A stretch of 64,000 nt of DNA. Source: Streptomyces ochraceiscleroticus. Lineage in GTDB: Bacteria > Actinomycetota > Actinomycetes > Streptomycetales > Streptomycetaceae. The stretch lies in NCBI RefSeq assembly GCF_000720485.1, contig NZ_JOAX01000028.1, positions 98,123-162,122 of the forward strand, read 5' to 3'. Positions 17,343 to 25,833 of the stretch are shown in pieces. The notes below the pieces were generated by a model that was not told the DNA's origin, made no database searches, and saw nothing but the letters and a program-made list of their open reading frames with translations. How positions within the stretch are numbered: the first letter of the stretch is position 1; every line of letters starts with the position of its first letter. The translations under genes were made by a program, and so were the position numbers.

Positions 17343-19727
17343 TCATCCGCCGGTGAGCGGCCAGTTCAGTCGGCTGTTGGCCAGGGACCAGCCCTGGGGT
17401 GAGTGCGATTGCGGCACGGAGGAGGTGATGCGTCGCAGGGCCGGGTCCCACTCGATGCCCAGGTGCTCCAGGGCGTTTATTTCTTCCAGTGTCAGGGAGG
17501 AGATGCGGGCGCTCAACCGGGTGATCCATGTGCCCAGGTGGACGCGTTCGCCGCGGAATTTCTCTATGTGCTGGGCAGGCACACGCAGGTGGCCGTGGTG
17601 CTTGCGGTAGTGCCGGGCGGCGCGCAGGCCGCGGCAGAAGGCCGTGTCCCACCGATGGTGGTGCTCTTGGAGCAGGAGGGCGAGGGGATGTGACAGCGGC
17701 AGGTCGGCCAGCAGTTGCTGCTGCCCCGGCAGCAGGGCGAGATAGCAGTCGACCTGGCGATCGATCCACCGGATGGCCGGGTCGCAGTCGTCGCCGGGGA
17801 AATCAACGGGGATGTCCAGCCGGTCGGCACGGGCAGCGGCGTGGGCCAGGGCGTACATGCGCTGCCACTCGGTGGGCCAGGGTGGGTTCCAGTGGGGGGT
17901 GATCTCGCTTAAGGCGCGGCTGAGTGCGGTGGGTTCGCGGCCGTGCCTGTTCCGGGTGCGCTCGGTGCACAGCCACTCGCCCACGGGGGAGCCCTCCAGG
18001 GTCTCCTCACGGGCGGGGGTGAGGTGGCCGTTGCGGGCGAAGTAGGCGCGGGCGACGTCGAGCTGGTGCTCGGTGCTGTCGCCCGTGTGCCGCCAGATGA
18101 CGCCGAGCTTGTTCATGGCGGTCAGGCGGGCGGGGGCCAGGTTGCCGGCGGTCTTCAGGTCGCATTGGTAGGCCAGCCAGCGGCCCAGGGGGAAGCCCTC
18201 GGGGTCGATGTAGTCCGCGGGGATGTCGAGGTCGCCGTGGGTGTCGAGGTAGCGCACGGCGGAGGACATGCCGCACATCCAGGTGCCGAGGTCGGGCTCC
18301 AGGGCGCGCAGCTGGAGCAGCGGGGCGATCTCGTCGGCGCGTTCGGGGCCGGGGGCCGGGGGCATGGGGCCTTCCAGGCCCCTGCCGTGGCGGGTGGACC
18401 AGGGGGAGAGGGGGTGCTGGTCGTAGGTGCGCAGGCCGGTGAGGATTTTCCACAGCAGGTAGAAGTCGGAGTCCTTCACGCTCTCCTCGGCGGACTTCCT
18501 GGGGGCGAGGTAGACGGGCATGATCACGGTGACGATCTTGCCGCTTCCGGGGGGCTGGCGCAGGCCGCGGCCGACGGCCTGGACGACTTCGACGGTGCTG
18601 TACTTGGGTTCGATGAACGCGAGGCCGTCGATGCCGGGTAGGTCGAAGCCTTCGCTGATGACGCGGACGTTGGTCAGCACGCGGCGCTCGATGGGCTCGG
18701 AGGCGTCGGGGCGACGCCCGAAGTGGGCCAGGATGGCGGCGCGTTGGTGCCGGCCCTGGCCGGAGTAGACGGCCTGGGCCCACAGGGTGTCGGGGTCGAA
18801 GTCGGGCAGCACTGCGGCGGTGGCGTTAAGGGTCTCGGCGAACATGCGAGCGGTGTTGATGTGGTTGAAGAAGCACAGCACCTGGCGCAGGTCGTAGCGG
18901 GCCATGGTGCGCAGCAGGGCGATCTGTGCGGCGGCCACGCGCGGTCCGTCGTACTCGGGGGTGGTGTGGGGGTGGGTGGTCAGGGCCGTGCGCAGTTCCT
19001 CGTCGCCGATTTCGGGGAACACCAGGCGGAAGTCGGCGAGTATTCCCTCGGCGATCGCGTCGGTCAGGGTCAGGGTGAAGACGGTGGGGCCGAAAATGTC
19101 GATGTCGTTCATCGACGCCAGGGGGGCGGTGGGGGCTTCGGGGTTTGGCGGGTCTTCTGGTTCGTCACCGGTGCGGGGGGTGGCGGTGAGGTAGATGCGG
19201 CGGTGGGCGGGGACTTTGGTGTCGTCGTGGATGGCGGCCCAGTCCTTGGTGAGGGCGCCGGCGGTGTGGTGGGCCTCGTCGGCAATGGCCAGGTCCCAGG
19301 CGGGCAGTCGGTGGTCGCGGTGGGCCTTGATGATCACTTGTAGTGACTGATAGGTGGCGAAGACCGTGACGGGGCCGTGGGCGCGGGCGATCTGGTCGGC
19401 GAGCACGGGTGCTTTGGTGGTCATCGGCATGTGGCCCAGCAGCGGGCTGCTGCGGTCGCGGTGGCAGCACACGCCCAGGAACTGGCCGGCGCGGCCGGTC
19501 TCGCGCCAGGCGTCGGCGGTCTGGGTGATCAGCTCCAGGTAGGGCACCAGCACCAGGACGCGTCCTTGGGGGGCGAGGTTGTCGGCGCACTGCTGGGCGA
19601 TGAGGGTCTTGCCGGAGGCGGAGGCGGAGACCGCGGTGGCGCGGGGCATGTAGCGCAGGGTGCGGGTGAGGGCGTCGATGGCCCGGCGCTGGTGCGGCCA
19701 GGGCTTCTTGGCCGGGGGCTTGACCAT
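17343..19727 (-). CDS. DEAH-box helicase with C-terminal helicase-associated (HA) repeats
   Basis: About 794 residues from the ATG at 19727 (AGGTGAG just upstream; GTG at 19736 also possible). The N-terminal half is a superfamily 2 helicase: WPHQRRAIDAL, Walker A variant ASASGKTL (about 35-42), DEAH (LAIADEAHHT), LTATPRTGD, motif V ISEGFDLPGIDG and motif VI QAVGRGLRQ. The C-terminal third contains helicase-associated repeats, each with an HGHL/GxW pattern (GDLDIPADYI...LGRWLAYQC; NGHLTPAREE; HGHLRVPAQH...LGTWITRL). ATP-driven translocation on DNA is predicted. Such proteins are abundant near Streptomyces chromosome ends and on plasmids. It is divergent from the Tn7-like operon. It is the only intact HA helicase here; two broken relatives lie at 35877 and 45576. 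Confidence 0.85.
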   Translation of the reverse strand: MVKPPAKKPWPHQRRAIDALTRTLRYMPRATAVSASASGKTLIAQQCADNLAPQGRVLVLVPYLELITQTADAWRETGRAGQFLGVCCHRDRSSPLLGHMPMTTKAPVLADQIARAHGPVTVFATYQSLQVIIKAHRDHRLPAWDLAIADEAHHTAGALTKDWAAIHDDTKVPAHRRIYLTATPRTGDEPEDPPNPEAPTAPLASMNDIDIFGPTVFTLTLTDAIAEGILADFRLVFPEIGDEELRTALTTHPHTTPEYDGPRVAAAQIALLRTMARYDLRQVLCFFNHINTARMFAETLNATAAVLPDFDPDTLWAQAVYSGQGRHQRAAILAHFGRRPDASEPIERRVLTNVRVISEGFDLPGIDGLAFIEPKYSTVEVVQAVGRGLRQPPGSGKIVTVIMPVYLAPRKSAEESVKDSDFYLLWKILTGLRTYDQHPLSPWSTRHGRGLEGPMPPAPGPERADEIAPLLQLRALEPDLGTWMCGMSSAVRYLDTHGDLDIPADYIDPEGFPLGRWLAYQCDLKTAGNLAPARLTAMNKLGVIWRHTGDSTEHQLDVARAYFARNGHLTPAREETLEGSPVGEWLCTERTRNRHGREPTALSRALSEITPHWNPPWPTEWQRMYALAHAAARADRLDIPVDFPGDDCDPAIRWIDRQVDCYLALLPGQQQLLADLPLSHPLALLLQEHHHRWDTAFCRGLRAARHYRKHHGHLRVPAQHIEKFRGERVHLGTWITRLSARISSLTLEEINALEHLGIEWDPALRRITSSVPQSHSPQGWSLANSRLNWPLTGG

Positions 19728-19836
19728 TACGCTCACCTGACACGCTCCCGGTGGCTCGTACGCGGGGCCGGCGTCGGGTGCGCCGTGTCCCAGCCTGGTG
19801 ACGGCCGTGGGCCGTGCGCCACTGCCACTACGCCTT

Positions 19837-19852
19837 TCACCCTTTCGGGTGA
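19837..19852. promoter_or_regulatory. Short inverted repeat upstream of tniQ
   Basis: TCACCC and GGGTGA arms (6 bp) around TTTC, in the 190-bp divergent control region between the HA helicase and tniQ. A possible operator or transposon-end element; unproven. Confidence 0.3.
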
Positions 19853-19917
19853 CGGGCCCTTGACGGCGGCGGGCCGTAGGCGAAGGAGGGTGGGAGAGGG
19901 GCGTGGAGGAGGCGGCG

Positions 19918-21006
19918 ATGGCGCGGCGGACCGGCGCGGCCCGGCAGGTGGCCGCTGAGGTGGAGGGGTTGGGGCTGCAGGCCCGCCCGGTGCTCGGGGA
20001 GTCCACCGGCTCGTTCGTGCACCGGCTGGCGGCGTTCGACGGGTGGGAGGTTGGCGAGCTGCTGGCCAAGTTGGGCGCGGGGACGGGGGTTGTGGCGCCG
20101 CGCGAGGCGGAGCTGTACCTCAATGAGGCGGCCGTGGACCGGCTGGCCGTGCTGACGGACCGGCCGGTGGAGGTCCTGCGCCGGGTGCTGCCGAGTGTCA
20201 ATGTGCCGCTGGCGCGCGTGGGGGCGCCGGAGTTGCTGCGGGCGGACGGAGTACCGCGCTGGGCATGGCCCTGGCGGCCCCAGGGGTTCCGGGTGCGGGC
20301 CTGCGGTCTGTGCCTGGCCCGGCACAACATCGGGGAGGAGGTGTGGCTGGCCGCCCCGGATCCCTGGCAGGTGTGCGTACGCCATCGGCGCTGGCTGGAC
20401 AGCACCCACTTCCCCCAGCGGCCCTTCCTGTCGCTGGCCGGGCTGCCGGAGGTGCTCACCGCCGAGAAGCGCCGCTGGCGGCGGGAGCGGCGCTGGGGAT
20501 TGCTGGCGCGGGTGCTGCTGGCCGATGCACTGCAGGTGGGCGTGTACTGGTGGACGAAGCGGGCGGGGGGCGTGCCCGCGTGGGAGTGGCGTGCGCAGCT
20601 GGTGGGGTTGCGGGCCAATGATGTGCGGGTGGCGCCGCTGGTGCTGCTGCCTGAGGCGCAGGCGTTGGCCGATCACATGCTGGTCTGGGAGCGGTGGCGG
20701 ATGGGCGGGGGTGCGGAGGCGGTCGATGGCCAGTGGTGGCTGGAGGGGGCCGAGGAACTGGCTGGGGCCTGGCGGCTGCGGTGTCCGGCATGGCGGGCTC
20801 CGCTGTTGCGGTGGCTGGGCGAGCACTACCCCCTGCCCGTCGGGGCGGGGTCTTGCGGGGTGGGGGGTGGGCCGGGTGCCGCGGCGGTGCGGCGGCAGGC
20901 GCTGCGGGAGCCGCACCGCGGGGCGGTGGCCTTGCAGCCGCTGCAGGAGCTGTCGTGTCTGCCCTGGCGGCTGGGGTGTTCGGTGCGCGCGCTGCGCTGC
21001 GGTTAG
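19918..21006 (+). CDS. tniQ: TniQ family transposition target-selection protein
   Basis: A 362-residue protein. The ATG at 19918 has GGAGGAGG just upstream; a GTG at 19903 is the alternative. The N-terminus carries the TniQ entry motif (VLGESTGSFVHRLAAFDGW), followed by the helical region and a zinc-binding segment CGLC...WQVCVRHRRWL (about 130-165), where TniQ proteins end their first domain. The C-terminal half is helical and less conserved. In Tn7-like elements TniQ/TnsD couples target recognition to the TnsC ATPase. It heads an operon with tnsA, tnsB and tnsC, although 220 bp separate it from tnsA. Which target it recognises cannot be read from sequence. Confidence 0.8.
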   Translation: MARRTGAARQVAAEVEGLGLQARPVLGESTGSFVHRLAAFDGWEVGELLAKLGAGTGVVAPREAELYLNEAAVDRLAVLTDRPVEVLRRVLPSVNVPLARVGAPELLRADGVPRWAWPWRPQGFRVRACGLCLARHNIGEEVWLAAPDPWQVCVRHRRWLDSTHFPQRPFLSLAGLPEVLTAEKRRWRRERRWGLLARVLLADALQVGVYWWTKRAGGVPAWEWRAQLVGLRANDVRVAPLVLLPEAQALADHMLVWERWRMGGGAEAVDGQWWLEGAEELAGAWRLRCPAWRAPLLRWLGEHYPLPVGAGSCGVGGGPGAAAVRRQALREPHRGAVALQPLQELSCLPWRLGCSVRALRCG

Positions 21007-21056
21007 GGCGCGGGTGGGGAAGCGTGTCACCGGTAGGGCCCGGTCACAAGGCCGGT

Positions 21057-21074
21057 GTCGCCCGATGGGGCGAC
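21057..21074 (+). terminator. Hairpin after tniQ
   Basis: GTCGCCC and GGGCGAC arms (7 bp) around GATG, 50 bases after the tniQ stop, with a T-run about 20 bases downstream. It may attenuate or separate tniQ from tnsABC transcription. Confidence 0.4.
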
Positions 21075-21227
21075 GGGCGCGCGCAGGGGTGGACTTTTTG
21101 GCTGGCGGGGTGAGGCTGGCGGTAGGTGTCGCGGGCGCGAGGGACGCGTACGGGAGCCCCTCACGTGGTCTGCGGCGGCGTGTGCCGCCGTCCTGCTGCC
21201 CGCGCAACTCCCGGAAGGGGGCCGGGC

Positions 21228-21950
21228 ATGGCGTTGCCGGTGACCGTGGGCTTCCGTGACCTCGATGAGGTCGAGCAGCATCTGCCCGTCGAGCAGATGC
21301 GGGAGGTGCCGCTGGAGGAGGTGAAGGCGCGGGCGCTGCCGGAGCGGCACCCGCGGCGGCGCGCCATTCCCACCCGCTGGGCGGCGGCCACCACCGGGGA
21401 GTTGGTCGAGTGCGTCTCGCTGGGGCGGCTGGATGTGGCCCTGGTGCTGGACTTCGACCCGCACGTCGTGTGGTTCACCGGCAGTGCGCTGGAGCTGACC
21501 TGGCGGCAATCTGGGCGGCGGCGCGTGCTGGTCCCGGACTTCCTCGCCCGCGCCGACGGCGGGGAGTACCTGGTGGTGGCGCTGCCGCCGGCCGGCTGCA
21601 GCGCCGCCCTGTGGGAGCACAAGCACGCCGTGCTGGAGGAGGCCGCTGCCGCCGCGGGCTGGCGGGTGCACTCCCCTACGGTTCCCACGGGCTTGGCCCT
21701 GCTCAATCTGCGCTGGATCGCCCGGTGGCGCAAGCCACGCTGGTTCTACGATCCGGCCGTCGACGCCGCGCTGCGGGCCGCCTGCCGCCGCCCCCGCCCG
21801 CTGCGCGAGGCGATCCTCGCCGGCGGCCTGCTGGACACCCTCGCCCTGCAGCCCGCCTACCACCTGGTGTGGCGTCAGCGGCTGCTCATCGACTGGAGTG
21901 TGCAGGTGGGCCCGGACATGACCGTCACCGCCGCCCCGGAGCAGCCATGA
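21228..21950 (+). CDS. tnsA: TnsA-like transposase endonuclease subunit
   Basis: A 240-residue protein from the ATG at 21228 with GGAAGGGG upstream. It has the actinobacterial TnsA layout: LVLDFDPHVVWFTGSALELTW, then RRVLVPDFLARADGGEYLVV, in which Asp104 of VPDF is the likely metal ligand of the restriction-endonuclease fold. Basic and aromatic residues follow in the C-terminal part (RWIARWRKPRWFYD). TnsA cuts the 5' ends of the element while TnsB joins the 3' ends, giving cut-and-paste rather than replicative transposition. Its stop overlaps the tnsB start (ATGA), so the two subunits are made in step. Confidence 0.82.
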   Translation: MALPVTVGFRDLDEVEQHLPVEQMREVPLEEVKARALPERHPRRRAIPTRWAAATTGELVECVSLGRLDVALVLDFDPHVVWFTGSALELTWRQSGRRRVLVPDFLARADGGEYLVVALPPAGCSAALWEHKHAVLEEAAAAAGWRVHSPTVPTGLALLNLRWIARWRKPRWFYDPAVDAALRAACRRPRPLREAILAGGLLDTLALQPAYHLVWRQRLLIDWSVQVGPDMTVTAAPEQP

Positions 21951-24277
21951 GCACCGCCGCCGCCCGGCCGCAGGAGGCGTGCCCCCACCGCGGGGTGCTC
22001 GCCCTGGGAGACCTGATCACCTGGCAGAACAGGCGCTGGACGGTCACCGCCCTGAGCGGGGCGAGCCTACGGCTGAGCCCCGAGAGCGGAGGAGGCTGCC
22101 CGGTTCTGGTGCTGATGGACGCGCTGGTGAAGGACGGCTTCACCCCGCTGCCCGACCGGGACGCGCTGCCCGCCGCCACGGTGCCGCCGCTGGATCTGCT
22201 GGAGGCGGTCGCCCCGGAGGTCGCGAAGAAGGCACACGACTGGGAGCGGCACATCATCGAGGTCCACACCGGCCGGCTGCCCGAGACCCCCGAGTACGCC
22301 CCGCCGCGCGCGGCCTACGACCCCGCCCGCCACACCCTGGTGGAGCGCTACCAGGCCAAGGCGGCGGAGCTGAGCGCGGCGTGGGGGCGGCCGGTGTCGG
22401 CCAAGACCGTGGAGCGCCACCGGCTGCGCTGGAAGCGCCGCGGGGTGTGGGGTCTGGTCGATCAGCGCCGCATCCGGATCGGGGCCCGCTACGGGCGGGT
22501 GGACGTGCGGGTGGTGAAGGTCCTGTCCGAGCTGCTGGCGCCCCGGCGGCTGCCGCCCGCCGCGGACGGCACCGTGCTGCGCCGCCGGCTCACCGCGGAA
22601 CTGGTCCGCCGCTACAAGCGGGAGGCCCGGGAGCTGAATCCCTCCCGGCCGACGTTCTACCGGCTGCTGGCCAAGATGGGCGTCAGGCTTGTGCCGCTGC
22701 GGGCGCCGCGGGGCTCCCCGCTGGACGCGGCCGGGCGGCCCCGGCCGCCCTACACCCGCACCGTCGCCCTGGCCCCGGGCGCGGTGGTGCAGATCGACGC
22801 CAGCGGCCTGGACATCACCGTGCTGGGGGATGACGGCCGGCCCACCGCGGCGGAGTTCTTGGTGATGGTGGACGTGGCCACCCGCTCCATCCTGGCCGCC
22901 CTCATCCGGCCCAAGACCCCCGGCCGCCGCCGCAGCACCAAGGGCCGCAAGCCCGGCCGCCGCGGCAGGCGCAACGCCCGGTCGAAGGGCCGGGCGGTCA
23001 AGGCGGTGGACGCCACCTTGCTACTGGCCCAGGCCCTGGAGCCCAAGCCGGTGCGCGCGCACTGGCCCGCCCGGGCCCGCCTGGAGCACTCCGACCTGCC
23101 CCACGCCACGCTCCTTGCGGCCGATCCGCAGCTGGCCGGCACCGCCGCCCGCCCGCTGATCATGCCGAGTCTGATCGTGGCGGACAACGCCCTGGTCTTC
23201 AGCGCCAATGCCTTCACCGCCGCCTGCTCCTATCTGGGCATCAGCCCGCGCCCGGCCCGCAAGGGCACGGCCACGGACAAGGGCCTGGTCGAACGCAGCA
23301 TCAAGTCGATGAAGACGCTGTTCTGCCAGCACGTGCACGGCCACACCGTCCGCGAGCCCGACGGCCGCCTGCGGCGGGGCGGCGACGGACAGCCGCTGTG
23401 GACCCTGCCGGAGATCAACGACCTGCTGCAGCAGTGGATCGCGGTGGGCTGGCAGCAGCGCCCGCACGACGAGCTGCGCGACCCCCTCTTCCCCGCCCAC
23501 CCGCCGCTGACCCCCAACCAGATGTACGCCGGCTTCGTGCCCAGCGAGGGCTACCTGCCGATCCAGCTGAGCGACGTCGACCGGCTGAACCTGCTTCCCT
23601 GCCAGTGGCGCACCGTCACCCACCAGGGCATCGAGCTGAACAACCGGCACTACGAGGCCGAAGAGCTGAGGGAGTACCGCGGGGTTCCCTCCCCGCTGCG
23701 CGGCCAGCACCGCGGCAAGTGGCCGGTGCACCACAATCCCTACCGTCCCGAGCGCGTCTGGCTGCGCGACCCGTATCTAGAGAAGGACGACCCCCGCGCC
23801 TGGGTGCCGGCCGACTTCATCTTCCGCGACCGCATCCACGGCGACTGGACGGAGTACCAGTGGGACCAAGCCCGGGCGGAGCTGCGCGAGGAGACAGGGG
23901 GCAGCGCGCAGGAGGAGGAGAGCGCCCGCCGCACCAATGAGATCCTCAACCGCGCCGAGCAGGGGCCGCTGACCGCCCAGCCCGAATACCCCGCAGGGCT
24001 CGCCCCCGCGCCACGCCTGCCGGGGCCGGAGCCGGTCGATCCGTATAAGGGGCAGCCGCCGGTGGACCCGGCCGAGGTGCGGGCGCTGCCGGTCACCGCC
24101 GCGGCCGGGGAGGACCTGTTCGCCGGCCCGCTCACCGCGCCGCCGTCGTCGCCCCCCGCGGCCGGCAGCGACGGCGGCGAGGAGGCGGAGTGGGCTGCGG
24201 CCGTGCAGCCCCTGCCCACCGCTGGGGACGCCGCCGAGGTGTTCTTCCCCACCCTCACCTCCCGCACCACTGCCTAG
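21947..24277 (+). CDS. tnsB: TnsB/Mu-type DDE transposase
   Basis: A 776-residue protein; the ATG at 21947 overlaps the tnsA stop. An N-terminal DNA-binding region (1-260) contains HTH-like segments (AAELSAAWGRPVSAKTVERH; SRPTFYRLLAKMG). The retroviral-integrase core has all three catalytic acids: Asp284 in VVQIDASGLD, Asp413 in LIVADNALVF and Glu449 in KGLVERSIKS, with 35 residues between the last two, as in the DD-35-E family. A Mu-type C-terminal barrel and a disordered acidic tail (about 700-776), probably the TnsC contact, follow. It binds the transposon ends and carries out strand transfer with TnsA. Complete and apparently functional. Confidence 0.9.
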   Translation: MSTAAARPQEACPHRGVLALGDLITWQNRRWTVTALSGASLRLSPESGGGCPVLVLMDALVKDGFTPLPDRDALPAATVPPLDLLEAVAPEVAKKAHDWERHIIEVHTGRLPETPEYAPPRAAYDPARHTLVERYQAKAAELSAAWGRPVSAKTVERHRLRWKRRGVWGLVDQRRIRIGARYGRVDVRVVKVLSELLAPRRLPPAADGTVLRRRLTAELVRRYKREARELNPSRPTFYRLLAKMGVRLVPLRAPRGSPLDAAGRPRPPYTRTVALAPGAVVQIDASGLDITVLGDDGRPTAAEFLVMVDVATRSILAALIRPKTPGRRRSTKGRKPGRRGRRNARSKGRAVKAVDATLLLAQALEPKPVRAHWPARARLEHSDLPHATLLAADPQLAGTAARPLIMPSLIVADNALVFSANAFTAACSYLGISPRPARKGTATDKGLVERSIKSMKTLFCQHVHGHTVREPDGRLRRGGDGQPLWTLPEINDLLQQWIAVGWQQRPHDELRDPLFPAHPPLTPNQMYAGFVPSEGYLPIQLSDVDRLNLLPCQWRTVTHQGIELNNRHYEAEELREYRGVPSPLRGQHRGKWPVHHNPYRPERVWLRDPYLEKDDPRAWVPADFIFRDRIHGDWTEYQWDQARAELREETGGSAQEEESARRTNEILNRAEQGPLTAQPEYPAGLAPAPRLPGPEPVDPYKGQPPVDPAEVRALPVTAAAGEDLFAGPLTAPPSSPPAAGSDGGEEAEWAAAVQPLPTAGDAAEVFFPTLTSRTTA

Positions 24278-24385
24278 CCCGCCGCAGTGGCTGCGGTGCC
24301 GCGCACGCCGCCGTTGCCGGATTTCCCCATCCACCCCACCGGGCACCGGGAGAAAGCATCCGCCTCACAGTCAAGGGGGTGCGCG

Positions 24386-25534
24386 ATGAAGGAACAGGCA
24401 CCCGACCCTGACCTTGCCGACTCTGCGGCCGAGCGGCCCGAACTGCCCCGGCCGTCCTGGCTGACCGCCAAGGACGGCTGGCGCTACGAGGTGACCCACC
24501 CACCCGCACCCCCCGACCTCGCCACCTGCCCGCCGATGGGCACGCGCCTGTCCCCCAGCGACCCCCGGCTGCGCTACCACGCGACCATGGCCACCGTGGA
24601 GACCCCGGCCATCCTGCTCACCCAGGCCCGGCTGCGGCAACTGATGTGGACCGGCGGGCCCCGCACCGAAGGCCGCCTGGGCATGGCCATCGACGGCCTG
24701 TCGGGGACGGGAAAGAGCCGCACAATGTTCTACGCGGCGCAGGCCATGGAACGCGGCATCAACACCGTCCTGCCCAAGGACACCAACCGCATCCCCGTCG
24801 TCGCCATCAACGTGCCCCCGATCGGCACCGGCGGCACCCGCCCCTGGGCCCAGGCCATCTCCTCCTTCATCGGCGACCCGCCCGGCAACCCCGCCCACCT
24901 GACCCGCACCGTGTGCACCCAACTGCGCCGCGCCCAGACCAAGGTGCTCCTCATCGACGGCGTGGAGAGCCTTGCCCTCGGCGGCGACGCCGAGCAGGCG
25001 TTTGACTTCCTGCGCTACATCCGCAACGAGACCGGGGTGTTCATCGTCTACTGCGGCGAGGGTTCCGCCCGGCTTCTGGACGCCGCCGTCCGCGGCCTCC
25101 AACCCTCCACCGCCGGCGGTGTGCGCCACCCGCCCGCCAGTTACGCCCCCGTGGTCCGCACCCGTCCCTTCCCGCGCCCGGCGCGCTCCCCGAAGGACCT
25201 CTGGCGCACCATCGTCAAAACCTATGACGGCAACCTCCGCCTCTTCCAGCATCAGCCCGACGATCTGACCCGCCTGGCCGAGGAACTGTGGGAACGCACC
25301 CGGGGCTACCTAGGTGCCCTGTCCTACCTGGTCTGCAGCGCCGCCCAGGAGGCCATCTACCTGAGGGAGGAACGCATCACCCTGGAGCTGCTGGACCGGA
25401 TGTGGATCGGCCGCCCCGAACCCGACACCACCACGCCACTGGTGGTTGCGGACAGCGCCGGGGGCGCGCCGGAGGACGAAGACGCACAGGCCGGCGGAGG
25501 AGAACGTTCGCCGGAGGATCGAAGTGGCGAGTGA
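24386..25534 (+). CDS. tnsC: TnsC-like AAA ATPase regulator of transposition
   Basis: A 382-residue protein from the ATG at 24386 (AAGGGGG upstream). The Walker A motif is GLSGTGKSRT (about residues 107-116), and the Walker B strand is VLLIDGVESLA, with Gly where many relatives have Glu after the Asp. The C-terminal lid is helical, and the last 40 residues are acidic and disordered. TnsC forms filaments on DNA and links TniQ-marked targets to the TnsAB transposase. It is about 110 bp after tnsB in the same direction. Presence of all four partners argues that this module could still be mobile. Confidence 0.82.
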   Translation: MKEQAPDPDLADSAAERPELPRPSWLTAKDGWRYEVTHPPAPPDLATCPPMGTRLSPSDPRLRYHATMATVETPAILLTQARLRQLMWTGGPRTEGRLGMAIDGLSGTGKSRTMFYAAQAMERGINTVLPKDTNRIPVVAINVPPIGTGGTRPWAQAISSFIGDPPGNPAHLTRTVCTQLRRAQTKVLLIDGVESLALGGDAEQAFDFLRYIRNETGVFIVYCGEGSARLLDAAVRGLQPSTAGGVRHPPASYAPVVRTRPFPRPARSPKDLWRTIVKTYDGNLRLFQHQPDDLTRLAEELWERTRGYLGALSYLVCSAAQEAIYLREERITLELLDRMWIGRPEPDTTTPLVVADSAGGAPEDEDAQAGGGERSPEDRSGE

Positions 25535-25833
25535 ACACACGACACTGGTCCGCTAGGTGCTCGGTCCGGACACGGATCTTCGTGTGAGGCACGCCGGCCA
25601 GCTGCGCCCCGGGCGGCGTGCACCGATGGCCCCCGCGACCCGGGAATGGGGCAGGAAACCCGGCAGCTCACCGCGGCGTGTCGGCCACTATGACAGCATC
25701 AATTGGCTGATTTTCTGCCGTAACTCCTGTAACAGGAATATAAGATACTCCCCTTTCTCCCGGTTGTTCCGGCAGTGCCGATGCCTGACGGTCGTCGCGG
25801 GAGGGCAGTGCGAGATGAACCGCCAGGAGTGTC
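25535..25833. promoter_or_regulatory. Probable promoter region of the Gabija-type operon, with palindrome
   Basis: 299 bases between tnsC and the OLD nuclease. Around 25690-25760 the DNA becomes AT-rich (for example CAATTGGCTGATTTTC), unlike its surroundings. It contains the 13-bp palindrome TCCTGTAACAGGA at 25725-25737. Likely holds the promoter and possibly an operator for the defence pair; alternatively it could hold an element end. Confidence 0.45.
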
